Source: Dillenia suffruticosa (lineage: Eukaryota; Streptophyta; Magnoliopsida; Dilleniales; Dilleniaceae). Taken from it: DNA of 64,000 nucleotides. The position numbers and the translations under genes were made by a program. Shown one piece after another: positions 9,717-21,635 of this stretch (position 1 is the stretch's first letter; each line of letters begins with the position of its first letter). The notes below the pieces were generated by a model. The model had not been told where the DNA came from, made no database searches, and saw only the letters and a program-made list of their open reading frames with translations. Location: contig JAVTVX010000029.1 of NCBI GenBank assembly GCA_033439265.1, positions 1,681,501-1,745,500 of the forward strand, in the 5' to 3' direction.

Positions 9717-12700
9717 TCAGTAGCATTGATTGAAGCAGAAGAAGAGGCCTTTAGACGTGTTTTCCAAATGCATTGTTTGGGTTTCACCCGAGTCATCTCT
9801 TACAGCCATCAGAGAGCTTGTGCCCGGAGACTCTGGTGGCAAGACAGCATTCTCCGAAGTGTATATCCGAGGTGGGAGCACAGGTTCTGGTGGTGCGATT
9901 GAAGAGAGATACCGCAGGAGCATCTGGATTATTTGGCTGAAGTTAGGTCGAGCATTTGGATCCTCCTTCCAACATGAAGTTACAATCAAGGCCAAATCCT
10001 CGGGAAGATTTTCTGCACTTGGCCTCACGTTCTGAAAAAACAACACAAGAAACTCATATCTTAGTACCTCAGCATTTGATCACAAAGCATTCAAGTTGCC
10101 GTCCGATACACAATTAAAATATGAGCTTAAAAAATCAAATGCGAGAGAATAGGACCCTCCCAAACAGCCAGGGGCTTCTCTCAGAAAATTCGACTTTAAA
10201 ATTTTAAGCTTGTAAGCAGCTAAAGCAACTTGAAAAGGGAATTTCTCTTTAGCCTACTCCATTTTATGAGTAGGAGATGCTACGGGGATAAGTGTCACAT
10301 CCAGTAAAAATTAATGACTTTCAAGAATGCAAGTAAAGAGTTCTCCCAGGCTGCAAAGGCGCATTTTGAAATTAGCAGTTATTTTCAGGAATAGTGTAAA
10401 GTATGAAGTGGGCTCGATAATACAAATTTCTCAAACATATCCAAAAATGGCTTAGATTTGCACTTCCTCAGTACACCCTACTCTCTCAATCTTGAAACCA
10501 CTTTTGAGATTGTAATCACCGAAAAGGAGGTGGTTGGGACGTAAGGGGGAATTTTTTTTTTTTTTCCACCTCTCTTTATACCTTCCAACCATCCTCACAA
10601 CAAAAAATCCAGACTGTAACTTCTATATTGAGTAAATAAATGTCTGAATCAAAAAATATATTATACCAGAAACTCAACCCACTTTATAGGATTGATGTCT
10701 ATATATTCTAGTCTCACTTATACTGAAAACCAAAACTATGAATAGAAGTGTGAGATGATTACTTTAAAAGCTGCTGCATAGGCTGCCTGGAGATTGGACA
10801 TGCCTTCGAAGGGCAACTTGTTATGAATCAGCTCCCACAACACGATTGCAAAGCTGTAAGCATCCACCTTATTGTTGTAATGCTTCTTCTCTCCATGTCT
10901 CAGTGTGACTGTGCTGTAAAGCTATAAAAACAAGGAACAGTATCAATCAGTATTTAGAAATACAAAGGCAAGAATTAGGGAAAGGAAAAGGATAGTCTCT
11001 CACGAGTCAGTGAAGTACCTCAGGAGCCATCCAACGATAAGTCCCCGTTTCAGCAGTCATCATCTCTGTTAGTGACTCTTCTCTTGCCAAACCAAAATCA
11101 GCAAGTTTCACGGTTTTCTGGTCAGCGGTCAGGATCAAATTTTCTGTGCAAAAAGAAAAGGATATATGAACCTTCTTTAAATTTGTATTATTAGTCAAAA
11201 AAGGTAGGCGGCACCTGGTAAGATTGAGTGCAAATATCAGTCAAATCAATATGAAAGCAAGAAGTTTTGACAAAGAACAGTGCACAGAACATTAAGTGGT
11301 CGATTTAATATGTGAAAAGAATCGTATAAAGTAGTACCATGAAGTCAATGTGCCCATGAAGACATTTAGTATTAATAAACTGTTGTGGCCTCTAATTCTA
11401 AAGGAACAAATAGACCTATATACGATCTACTATCTCAATGCTTAAAAAGTCCAGAGTCATGAATATGAAACATTTCAGCCCTTCAGAAAAAATTGCAAGC
11501 ATGGTCCGATCTCATTAAATGGCTCATCACTTTTTTAAGTTCAATTATTTACATCCATAAGATCATCAGCCTATCATACATTAAAATGTTTATGGCGCCA
11601 GATATTCCAGAACATTCGTATGTAAGGCAGAAGTACCCTGGACGAAAGCTAAGAGAAGTTGAAAAATGCATGAAAAAAACTACAAATCCAACCGAAGAAA
11701 ATGTACTTTTTTCCGATGGAACAACCCAAGATAAAATCTGGCAGCATCTTATAATATCCTCCACAGAAATACTCATTCATAACAATGCAAACTGGAAGTT
11801 TACATCATTAGACAGAATAACATATGCTAGAAAATCTAGTCTATCATAAAATGTATGAACCTCAAAGCTGTATTCATGTTTTTAAAGGAAAGACTCCTGC
11901 TGGAATGAACCTTTTATGTTTTCACTATTGGGATCCATGTCACCATCCATTTAGAATCCATTTCCACACAAGGAAATCCAACAATTCCAAAAGCAAAATA
12001 TGATGTGTGAACTTTGTTGCACTAAGTTTCTTTTTTTTTTTTCTTCTTCTTTTTCATTATTCTTCACATTGTGAAATAAGCATTTGTGGGACACTCTGCA
12101 TAATTAAGACTAACAATCATCAAGGGACAGAATGCTGTCCATGAAACCCAAACATATTACAACAATATAGAGATATTACAACAGTTTAAGAATACCACAT
12201 GCCTCATCACGATTTCTCAGGTATAAGCAGAAGCTTAGAAGGCATGGCAACTCAATAGTATGCCGAGGGAGATAATTCTAGTTACTGGACTTAATAAGCA
12301 TATTTTCTCTATTCATAAAAATGCAACACTCATGTGATATGCTTAACAGCTCATGCTTTGACATAGACGTGGAGCCATACCAGGTTTCAAGTCACGATGT
12401 ATGATCCCATGGGAATGTAAGCATTCCATTGCACGAGCAATGTCAAGAGCAAAGCCAACGGCCACATGTGTGTCCAAGCACCTCGGTCTCATGTTCAACA
12501 AGTATTTCCGCAGTGTCCCACCAAGTAGAAGCTCAGTAACTATAACCATGACAGGTTCTTTGCAAGCCCCGATAAACTATTGATACACAACAATGCGATA
12601 GGATGATCAGCTTATTCATCATACCAGAATGATAAATTCAACCAAAAAGAAAAAGTAGAAGAAAAAGAAATAATGCAGATTAATTTATGAGGAAACACAT

Positions 12701-13396
12701 GAAAATTGAATATCGGATAGCAACAAATAAACAGCATTAATAACAAAAGATAATCAACCAACCTTCACCAAGTTCTTGTGTTGAACTCTGGATAGCATCG
12801 CAACTTCTCTTGCAAATCGGGCTTCTTTCTTCGCAATCTCCTCCGGAGTTTCTCCTTTGGGTATAATTTTGATTGCAACATTCTGGTTCTTATACCTAAA
12901 TGATTCGGTTGCATGAAAGCGCAAGACAATTGCAGGTATACCATTAATAGAAAGAACAATGTTAGGTAATATAAACTAACATCAATAAATTAATAACCAA
13001 CGACCTTCGCTCGTAATAAGCAAGACAATAGGACATACATCCGAATCAAGAGCTGAATTTTCTAACTGCAGAAAGATTAAATTCCCAAATCGCACAAAGT
13101 TAAGACTCTAAACAGGAACATTTTTTTCTCCAAACTTATCCCAATCAATTGGACTAAACCCAAAATTCATATATGCAAAAATAAAAAAAATAAAAAAAAA
13201 ATCAGAGAAGAGATCAAAGATCAGAGTCTACAGAAGGAAAAAACAAAGAAATCTAGTTGACTTACTTTCCCTCATAGACTTTAGCATGTGCACCCTCTCC
13301 AATTTTGGGCCCGACAAAGAGCAGCTTAGGATCAATCAACCACTTTGCATCCAAACTAAACTCTTCAACTGAGTGGAACCCATTTCCAGATCCCAT
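9717..13396 (-). CDS. ATN1: Raf-like protein kinase of the ATN1 group
   Basis: Six exons: 13396-13266, 12895-12763, 12576-12381, 11143-11019, 10921-10763 and 10031-9717; 352 residues, close to the length I recall for Arabidopsis ATN1. All kinase motifs are intact: glycine loop GEGAHAKV, catalytic lysine K53 (VAIKI), HRD at 148-150, DFG at 169-171, and GTYRWMAPE. The start MGSGNGF leads directly into [10 protein letters not shown]. The C-terminal tail ends [11 protein letters not shown], a cysteine-containing ending conserved in this group. The kinase domain is of the Raf-like MAPKKK (C-group) type, which phosphorylates serine/threonine and often tyrosine; a specific substrate is not known to me. 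It is its own transcription unit, with the tRNA gene downstream on the opposite strand. Orthology is supported by near full-length similarity recalled for ATN1 and At5g40540/At5g50180-type proteins. Confidence 0.95.
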
Positions 13397-14725
13397 TTTT
13401 CTTCACAACCAGACACAAAACTAGCTATACTATTCGACTAGTTTAATGTTAATCACACATTTGAAGTTAGACCCAGATCAAAAAAGTGAACTTTTAGTAC
13501 AATAGAGAGAAATTTGAGTACAAAATTAGAAACCCATCTCCTAAATCAGGAAAGCAATTCAGAGATAACCATGTTGAGTGGGCAAAGAAAAAAGCACCGC
13601 AAGAGTTCTGAGACAAAACCCAGAATCGGGAATGACGAATTTGAATAGAAAATGAATTAAAATTCAATGATTAACAAGCTCTGCAAAAAGAAAACTAAGA
13701 AGCAAGAGGAAAATAAATGAAATGTTTTTTCAGGAAGAAGATGGAAGTCTGTGGAACCCTAAATGGAATTTGAAGAATTTAAAGGGAAAGCTCAACGACC
13801 CGGATCGTGATGGTGGGTTTGATTTAATCTTCACCGCGAGAGGAAGTGTGCGTGTGTTGCTTGCTCTTGGTGCTCCTGATCTGCAGATGAGGCCTCCGCC
13901 TTAAGTGTTTGAAGTCTTTGTCAGAAACAGTGAGTCAATAATTGCCTTTGGTCTTTTTCCTTCTTTTCTTTGCTTTCTATTATTTTTTTATTAACACCAA
14001 TTGACTCTTAATTTATTATCGTCATATTCCCTTTTTTTTCTTTCTTTTGAATTTTTTATTAGAAATGTTTAGAGAAGAGTTTTACTTATATTTTTTTAAT
14101 AAATTTCTAAAAAATATATTTATAATTTTATGAATTATATGTAATATAAAATAGAGTATAATAAAATAAAAGAATTTTTATAGATTTTATTTAATGAGAT
14201 AAATATTTAATTATTATTATATAATTATATATTACATATTAAAAAATTATAACCATTGTTATTTAAGTATATATTGGTAAAAATTTTTATCATCAATCAT
14301 TTTCTTGATAATGACTTTGTCAAAAAATTTCATTGGCAGATTTACTTTCTTGTAATAAGTTATTGTATTGTAGGTTTATTTTAAAATTTATTTCTAAATT
14401 AATTTTAAAATCTCATCTTTATTTAAAAATTGAATAATTAAATATCTAAAAAATAAATAATTTAACATTATTTTTCAAAACAAAAACATATAAATCATTA
14501 GAATAGTTTTAGCACTAAAAAAGATAAGCATTTTTTCTTTGCAAGGGATTGTGACAAGACAGACAAGGGAAGGTGCAAAGAGTTAAAAATGCAGAAGCTC
14601 ATGAAAAGATAATTATTTTTAATTAGTGAAGAGTGAGTGTGATCCAAAAGAGAAATCATTAATGTGCACATGAACTCAAAAACATATGGACACAAGAGGT
14701 GAAACCTAACCAAACTTGTGTGGAT

Positions 14726-14875
14726 CGAGTGATTGAATATTGTTTCCTCTTAATTAAAGATTTCGAATCATGAAAATGATAAAAAATGATTTAGGAGAAT
14801 AACCCCTAAAATGATTCTCACAGTACTCGAACTAAATTAATCAGCTAAAATCTGAATATCGGTAATAAAAATAAA
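14726..14875 (+). repeat. Diverged tRNA-like SINE copy
   Basis: Shares three modules with the other copies: a box-B-like segment (ATTTCGAATCA), the core AGGAGAATAACCCCTAAAAT (14793-14812), and the 3' module TTAATCAGCTAAAATCTGAA followed by TATCGG. Confidence 0.5.
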
Positions 14876-15579
14876 AAAAAGATCAAACCCACTTAAATAA
14901 GAAATCTTTTCTTTATTATGATCAACTTTGGGTTATTCAATAATTAGGATTTGATATAGTTTAAATAAAATTTTGAATTTAAATATCATATATGAAAAAA
15001 ATAAACGTCAAAAAAATTTTATTTTTTAAAAATCTAATTCATTTCGAATCAAATTTAATCAGATTCAAAATAATCATCGGATAATAGTAATTTATCCAAA
15101 AAAAATTCACATCAACTATGTTTGTGAAAAAATTATGCCGATTTTATATTGTATAAGATAGAAAATATTATATTTAAGTTGTGAAGATGAAGGCAAAAAT
15201 AAAAATTATCATTGTTTGTGAGACAAAAATAAAGCAATTTTTATAAAAGTATCATGTTCGGTTCATTTATCAGAGATACGAAAATAGAAACATAGAAAAA
15301 AAAAAGGAAAATTAAATATTTTTTTTAACTTTAACTTCATGTATTTTTTATTTTTTATTTTTTTATATTTCAAACCAAACACTGCATCGTATTACCACGT
15401 GTTGACCTGACAATTCGAAAATGACCCGCTTATTTATTAATTTATTTTCATTGGATGCTCCTTTGTAAGTGCGTCATTAACAGTGTTTTTTGACCCATTC
15501 TATTAATGAATTTTGTATCTTGTAAATTAAATTTAAATCGGTTTATTTGGGTATTTTTTTTAATCGATTAGTTTTTAAA

Positions 15580-15760
15580 ATTATATTTTGATTAACTCGA
15601 TTTAAGTATTGTCGAGACATATTCTGATTAATTTGATTTAAATATTATTAACCCAAATCAGGAAGAGGTTTTCTGGTAGAATTTTTTTTTTATTCTCAGA
15701 ATTTGAATTCAAGAATTGATTAAAAAATTTAATACCTTTATTTATTAATTGGGTCGTCTC
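15580..15760 (-). repeat. Diverged tRNA-like SINE copy
   Basis: Read on the minus strand it has TTTTTTAATCAATTCTTGAA, a box-B-like TTCAAATTC, and an ATTAATCAGAATAT 3' module as in the other copies. The core is damaged. Confidence 0.4.
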
Positions 15761-16234
15761 CCGATATTTATATATATATATATATATATACAATTGTATG
15801 ATATGGTATGTCAAGATTCATGTGGCATGCATACTGTTTATCCATGTTAATAGATGTTTTGAATGTGTGCTAATATTGTTGGAAACAAATTTTGGAGAAG
15901 GGATGTTTGTCTATAATAAATAGGAGCTGAGAAAAAGATTAGAGTCAGCTAGTTGATGATCTGTGTTATAAAAGTATTTTTAATGATTTATCTGATTTTC
16001 TTCCATATCTTAAATGGTTGGATAGAAAGGAGATTTTGTCAAATTTTCATTAAAAATAGATCTGATTTTAAAAGTAAATTGATTCCTTTCATAGTATCAC
16101 ATATGTTGGGGGAAGAGGGGGACTTGAAAAATATTCTCTCCTCAAAATTCTACGTTCGTAGTTTAAATTTATAATACTATATTTGTATTTGTTTCTTAAA
16201 GGAATAAATTTTTATACTTAATGTAATTTAGATT

Positions 16235-16350
16235 AATTCAGGTTGATAATACATGGATTCAAATTTAAAAATCGATTTCTTAATATTTTTTTTTTTTTTT
16301 AAGAATCGAATTCAGAATTTTGATTAAGAAAATTTAATATTAATAATGCA
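16235..16350 (-). repeat. SINE head fragment
   Basis: Minus-strand TTAAATTTTCTTAATCAAAA followed by TTCGATTCTT resembles the 5' half of the family; the 3' half is absent or decayed. Confidence 0.35.
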
Positions 16351-16384
16351 TCATTGACGATTCAAAGGGAGTAATTATACCAAC

Positions 16385-16570
16385 AGACAGTTACCTTAAT
16401 GAAATTTGGTGTTAGATCCTTTAATCAAGTTTTTGAGTTTGACTCACGGTTGAATATAAAAAAAATTACGTTAGGAGAGTAATCTCTTAAATAAGTTATC
16501 GTAAATTTCGAAACGGATTAGTCAGAATATAATTTTGAATATCGGATTCTAAATATTGATTGGTATAATA
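16385..16570 (+). repeat. Diverged tRNA-like SINE copy
   Basis: Has GAGTTTGACTC (box B-like), the core AGGAGAGTAATCTCTTAAAT (16473-16492), and GGATTAGTCAGAATATAATT followed by TTGAATATCGG. It is one of the clearer copies. Confidence 0.55.
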
Positions 16571-17009
16571 TAAAAAAAAAATGGGAGAATAATTACAGTA
16601 CAAGCTTTTACTAAAATTGAAAAAAAAAATCATATGATTGTAGTTCATTTGTGGGTGAATGTTAGACCCACTAAATTAATGAAATTAATGAAAAGACAAA
16701 AATCATGTCGGTGAGGGTAATAATATTTGTGGGGTCTAAAACAAAATTTTCCAAAAGGGGTCACAGTCATTTTTTAAATTTTTGGTGAAGAATTCATTGA
16801 AAATAATAATAATTAAAAAAAAAAGAGGCCATGGACTTGGGCCGCCTGTCGGCAATGAAAGTCCCAACAAAACAGAACCTCCGTTGGTGTTTTTTCTTTG
16901 GACTTTTGTTGAATAAATAGACTTGTCAATGGCGTCGGTGGGGGTCATATCAGCCTTCCATGGTTGACCCCCCCTCTCTCTCTATTTTTTTTTTTTGGGT
17001 CTCTAATAT

Positions 17010-17205
17010 CGCTGGGTCACCGCTTGATATCTGAGATTTTATCCTGACTAATCTGGATCGACCTAACTATCGGGTTTTATTTAAGAGGGAGATCTCCCAA
17101 TATTATTTTTTCTGTGTCCAGATGGAATCAAACTCCTGATCTGGTTAAGGGACGAAGGTAGTATTCTTACATGTACCAACAAGTATTGATCTCCTCTCTC
17201 TCTAT
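17010..17205 (-). repeat. Best-preserved tRNA-like SINE copy
   Basis: On the minus strand: GGAGTTTGATTCC as an RNA Pol III box B, the core GGGAGATCTCCCTCTTAAAT, then GGTCGATCCAGATTAGTCAG and CAGATATC. The order and spacing match the copies at 16385, 28765 and 48965. Confidence 0.55.
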
Positions 17206-17639
17206 TAGCATTAAGATTATGACGAGAATCGAGTAATAAAATTTTAAATTTAAAAAATTTATCGAATAATTTGATAATATATATTATTATAATATAAAAT
17301 TTTAAATTAAATAAAATATATTAATAAAAATTTATGAATTAATAAAATCAAAATTTTAAAATTTTGAACTGATTTCGAATTCATTAAATTATAAACGAAT
17401 TGAATTTGAGTATCATTAAAAAATTCAAATTCGAGTTTAAGTATAATAGTACTCGAGATCGACTCAACTCAAATACATCTCTACGCTATATATATCTCTC
17501 TCTTTTAATTAATTATTTATTTCGATTAATTTGATTCGAATTAATTATCAGACCTATAAAGAAATGGGTTATCTAAATATCTATTTTTTTCATTCTTAAA
17601 ACTAAAAATCAAAAACTTAATAAAGAAAATAGAAATAAC

Positions 17640-17730
17640 AGATATCGGGAAAACTCATCTCTTAATGGATTCGACAATTATCTTGAATTAAATTAATCAA
17701 AATTAATAAATTAATTATTGAATACTCTTG
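17640..17730 (+). repeat. SINE 3' fragment
   Basis: GATATCGGGAAAACTCATCT, CTTGAATTAAATTAATCAAA and TTATTGAATAC match the core and 3' module of the family in weakened form. Confidence 0.35.
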
Positions 17731-18655
17731 GTTAAAGAAAATGAATGCTAGTTTATTGGTGTTAGGAGCTCTACCATTTTATATAATGTCTACCTTGAGC
17801 AATTGACATAATTATGCTTAAAATAAGTCATTGGCATAAGACTACTACTGCATCAAGTGACCAATTTTATTTTTCCACTCTAAGTGAAAACTTTATATTC
17901 GAGACAAACTACATTATACATTTGAAATTAATCAGAAAAACTTATGCATACATGGGTATTATCTATATATCTTCATATTCAAAATTTGCTATTTGAAAAT
18001 TTCAAACATTGACTTTTGAAAAGGCAGGAGAGGTCACCAAATTGAGGTTTGGTGCATGTGATCACAATGGGTAGGTGGGAAGCTCTTGCAATTGTCAACA
18101 CTAACATGCCGACATTTAGTAATATCTACGATTGACCTTTTTAGGTTTCAAGGATAGGAACATTTTTAGCAACAAAAGTACAAACAAAAGCAGGAAATTT
18201 AATCAAAACCATATGGGATCTAGAAGAAGAAAAACATAAAAGCAAATGGGTACTAAGAAGTCTCATTTACATTAAGAGCAAGACTTCTAGGTTAGAAAGG
18301 CAGCAACCTCCAAAGGTTGACATTTATCTAATCTAACGACCAAAATTCAAACCAAAATAGAATATTTAATGACTCGTCACATGGTACCACAAAAACCTTT
18401 ACAACAATATTATAGGATGGCTTAAAACAGCCACACAAAATCAGGGAGTTGTCTCATATTGTAATCTGCATCCTTTTCTGCAGAGGATAATCCTATATAT
18501 TAGGGACAAAATTCTCCCGTATATTGCTGTTCAATTGAACCTCAATAGGACTGAAGGCTGCATGGACTTGTGGGTGCATACCTTCTGCTCGAAACAATAT
18601 GCAGCACCGTCCACAGACTCAAATTGCAGCTTGTAAGGACCTTATACCATTTAGC

Positions 18656-21387
18656 TCATCGACGCTTGTACAAGCAAGGTTTCAGTTCCGGCCATTCGAT
18701 TTCCTTTTTCTTAGAATTTTGCTTCTCCTATAGATAAAAGTTTGGAAAAAGATTTAAGAGGTAATTCAGTAGAAAATGATTTAAAGCTGCTAAGACAGAT
18801 ACTCTATGAAGATGATAAATTGACCAACAATTTCAACCTTTTTCTTGAAATATAGCAGGATGAACATTTTATTTGAGAAATCCTGCAAATGACATGCAGC
18901 GGTAAGTATTTACGAAGGATACATAAATTCATAGTATACTATGAGGGAAGATAAAATGAACCTTCAATTCCAAGGTGAATCCAAGTTCACAGATGGCTTC
19001 TAGAAATTTGTTAGGGTCTGCCCCCCCAGTATTTGGATCAAACCTGCTCTTCACCTCCGCTATCAAAAGCCAGCCACTGTAAAATAAGCAATTATTATTC
19101 AGACCAAAAACCAGAAAAAAAGAATATAATGATCTAGAGGCTTTGCATATAACAATGTCCAAACCATGGCTTTAAAACCCGGTGTGCTTCCTGAAGATAG
19201 TTTGGGAAGTTGATCCCCATCAATGAAAGGCAAAAGACAGCAACATCTACAGTTGAAGAGTCTAGGGGTGTCTGCCATCATAGAATGCATGGATATTAAT
19301 GCAGGCCTAGACGTTGTCAAAAAATGGCTATTTGGCATGAAGCTTTTATCTAGTAAGTAATAAGGAAACACCACCAAAAGTTTAGGATGTGAATTTCAAC
19401 TATAAACTGAAAATAGGGGGATAAGAACCAGCTAACCAGCATAATATGTTTTTTCCAAGCCAAAAAGAAAAAAGAAACCAAGTAGAAAGCATATCCCTAG
19501 ATAACATACATTTGACATGTCACAAGCAATGACTGAAGGATCATTTGCCACGAGATCAAAGGAGAAGACTTTGTTCTTCACAGTTTTGGCTATGCGTGCA
19601 TCCCCTGTGAAATGATGATATTGAGATATTGGACAATTAAAACTTATTCATGAAAAATCATGCATCCAGTCCAGTAACACTAATAAGAAGGGTTTTTAAT
19701 TTCTTACCACAGCCAAAATCAGCTACAACCATCGAGGAGTTTTTATCTTTCAGCCATTTTATAATGATATTAACTGGCTGCTGAGGCCAATGTGACATTT
19801 GCTCTTGATAACCCTTATGATACTGTTACAATTGCACCAAAAATAGTTAGACTGACGCCTTTCAAAATTGTAGTTTGTTTGATATAAAACTGAAGTCTAC
19901 CATGATTAAGAGACAAACTTACCACATGTTTATGAGCAAAGACAACAATGGCAATAAACAATACAATAGTGCATCTTAATGAGCTTGCTGGATGGATGTG
20001 GAGGGGGACAGAGTTTGGATGATCTTAATGTCGAACAAAACTCTTCTTTGAGCTTTCGTACAGAGGGGAGGTGGGGGAACTGTAAGTTTGTTAAGGAATG
20101 AATCCAATAAACCTCCAATCTGACCTTATGTCCAAGTCCAAAGTGGCATCTATTGCTCATTCAGAGGCCTAAGCAGGGTCCATCTCATTGCAAACTTTGT
20201 AAATAGATTTGGTGTCCGCCAATTGTTCATTGCTTCAATATCCTTGGGATAAGAAATAAGGCTCTACTAGTTCCAGGCATTTCCTGGTTTGTTCATAAGG
20301 GTTCATGGGCTCAGTGAAAAGCATATGATCTTGTAGAACCAAGACGCAACTCACATGTTCAATCCCTTCATATATTTTGTCTTCTGAAGGAGGAGAAAAT
20401 AAGGATTTGAACAGAAGGCGAGATCCCTTATATGCATTGATATTTCTTTTCAGTATTAACTAAATCATTTTGATGTAGCCAAAGAGTATCTGTTATGTGG
20501 CTACAATTGTTTCCGGAAACAGCCCCGTGGTGCATATAATGTATATATATTAACTCACCATTCCTACGAGTAGTGTATATAAAACAGCTTTAGGTTTCAC
20601 TTTGATCGCAAATATCTTTCTTTCTTATTTTTCTTTGGCTGATGGAGGGTTGCATGGCAATGGGGAGGGGGGGGGGGGATCAAAATCGAAGCGTAGACTT
20701 TAACACAGTCAGTCAAGGATTTCAAGTCAACTGGGTGACTTCCCTGGTTAAAACTGATAGAAAATTGATGGATCTCAGCTTAGACATCATGAATGTTACA
20801 AATTCGTGTCTAGCATAAGCTGCATTATTATAAAAAGTGTGGTAATCCAATACAACTAGAAACATGATCAAACAGTATAGAAGCCATCCATGATTTTATT
20901 TTATTATTAATAATTTTTTGATGAATCAAAGAGACACAGGGCTAAATCTAAGCGGAAAGTTGTCCATCATTGCTTCAGTTTTAAGTTAACAATTATTGAC
21001 ATAATTTTTCATTTTGTCAACAACATGGGAAATATATTGTCTACAGATTCATATGTATAGGATTTGGAGGTTATAACATATAAAGAACGTTTGTAACATC
21101 ACATACATAGATTGAACAAAACAAAACTTACCACATTGAATAGTGAAGGATCTTCTTTGAAGTAAATGAACGCCTCCTCTCCACTGTCAAATTCATAATT
21201 TAAGCAAAACAATTATAGTTAAGGCATAAAACAAGGATAGAACTAAGATAGTATGAGTAAATTGTTGTCGAAATCAGAGAAATACCTGCAAGTGTAGAGC
21301 TTCTCGTTAAGCATCCTAAAATGCCCTCCTGATAATCTTGCTCGCATCTGCACAAGAATCCCCAATTCAGAGTAAGGCCCACAATTT

Positions 21388-21430
<43 letters not shown>

Positions 21431-21635
21431 TATCGAGAAAAGATGAGGAGGAGGAGGAGGAGTTGGAAAAAGATTGACTTGGTTTATCATTCGAAGTTGT
21501 TGAATCTCCACCGGAGAGAGTCTTCTTCTTCTTCTTCTTCTCCTTCTTCAGTTCGAAGTGTTTCGCTCTCTTAGGGTTTTCAGTCTCAGAACCTCGATTC
21601 CCTCGTCTCTTTCGCTTTCTCTTCAATTCCGTCAT
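18656..21635 (-). CDS. RRP8: Ribosomal RNA-processing protein 8 (SAM-dependent methyltransferase)
   Basis: Nine exons: 21635-21429, 21347-21286, 21183-21132, 19822-19708, 19604-19510, 19271-19165, 19076-18962, 18882-18838 and 18727-18656; 289 residues. A basic, low-complexity N-terminus (lysine run at about 31-38, serine run at about 57-66) suits a nucleolar protein. The Rossmann-fold methyltransferase follows: motif [14 protein letters not shown] (about 139-151), [39 protein letters not shown]. It ends [15 protein letters not shown]8 proteins modify or help process the large-subunit rRNA; yeast and human members make m1A. The start [11 protein letters not shown] was chosen because the in-frame ATG at 21665 only adds a translated (GA)n tract. 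Oddity: the usual LKPGGW is LKPCGW (Cys213), formed across a weak donor (ATG|GTTTGG). Confidence 0.94.
21393..21427. repeat. (AG)n microsatellite filling RRP8 intron 1
   Basis: About 17 AG units on the plus strand, (CT)n on the gene strand. The tract starts right at the intron donor (GTCTCTCT...). Confidence 0.95.

Larger units (their letters stand above)
13397..18655. other. Kinase leader/promoter and AT-rich repeat-bearing spacer
   Basis: After the kinase promoter, about 14,000-18,000 is very AT-rich, with no open frame that looks like a protein. It carries several diverged copies of one tRNA-like repeat family (listed separately) and a (TA)n tract near 15,768-15,790. Positions 18,000-18,655 probably include the RRP8 3' UTR. 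Confidence 0.55.

Noticed and set aside
9730..10035. 101-codon plus-strand frame
   Set aside because: Antisense to the last exon of the ATN1-type kinase.
13722..13904. 60-codon plus-strand frame near the kinase promoter
   Set aside because: Lies over the presumed 5' leader/promoter of the minus-strand kinase; no family similarity.
21571..21580. Telo-box-like AACCCTAA near the RRP8 start
   Set aside because: It is inside coding exon 1 and simply encodes Asn-Pro-Lys; not usable as a promoter argument.
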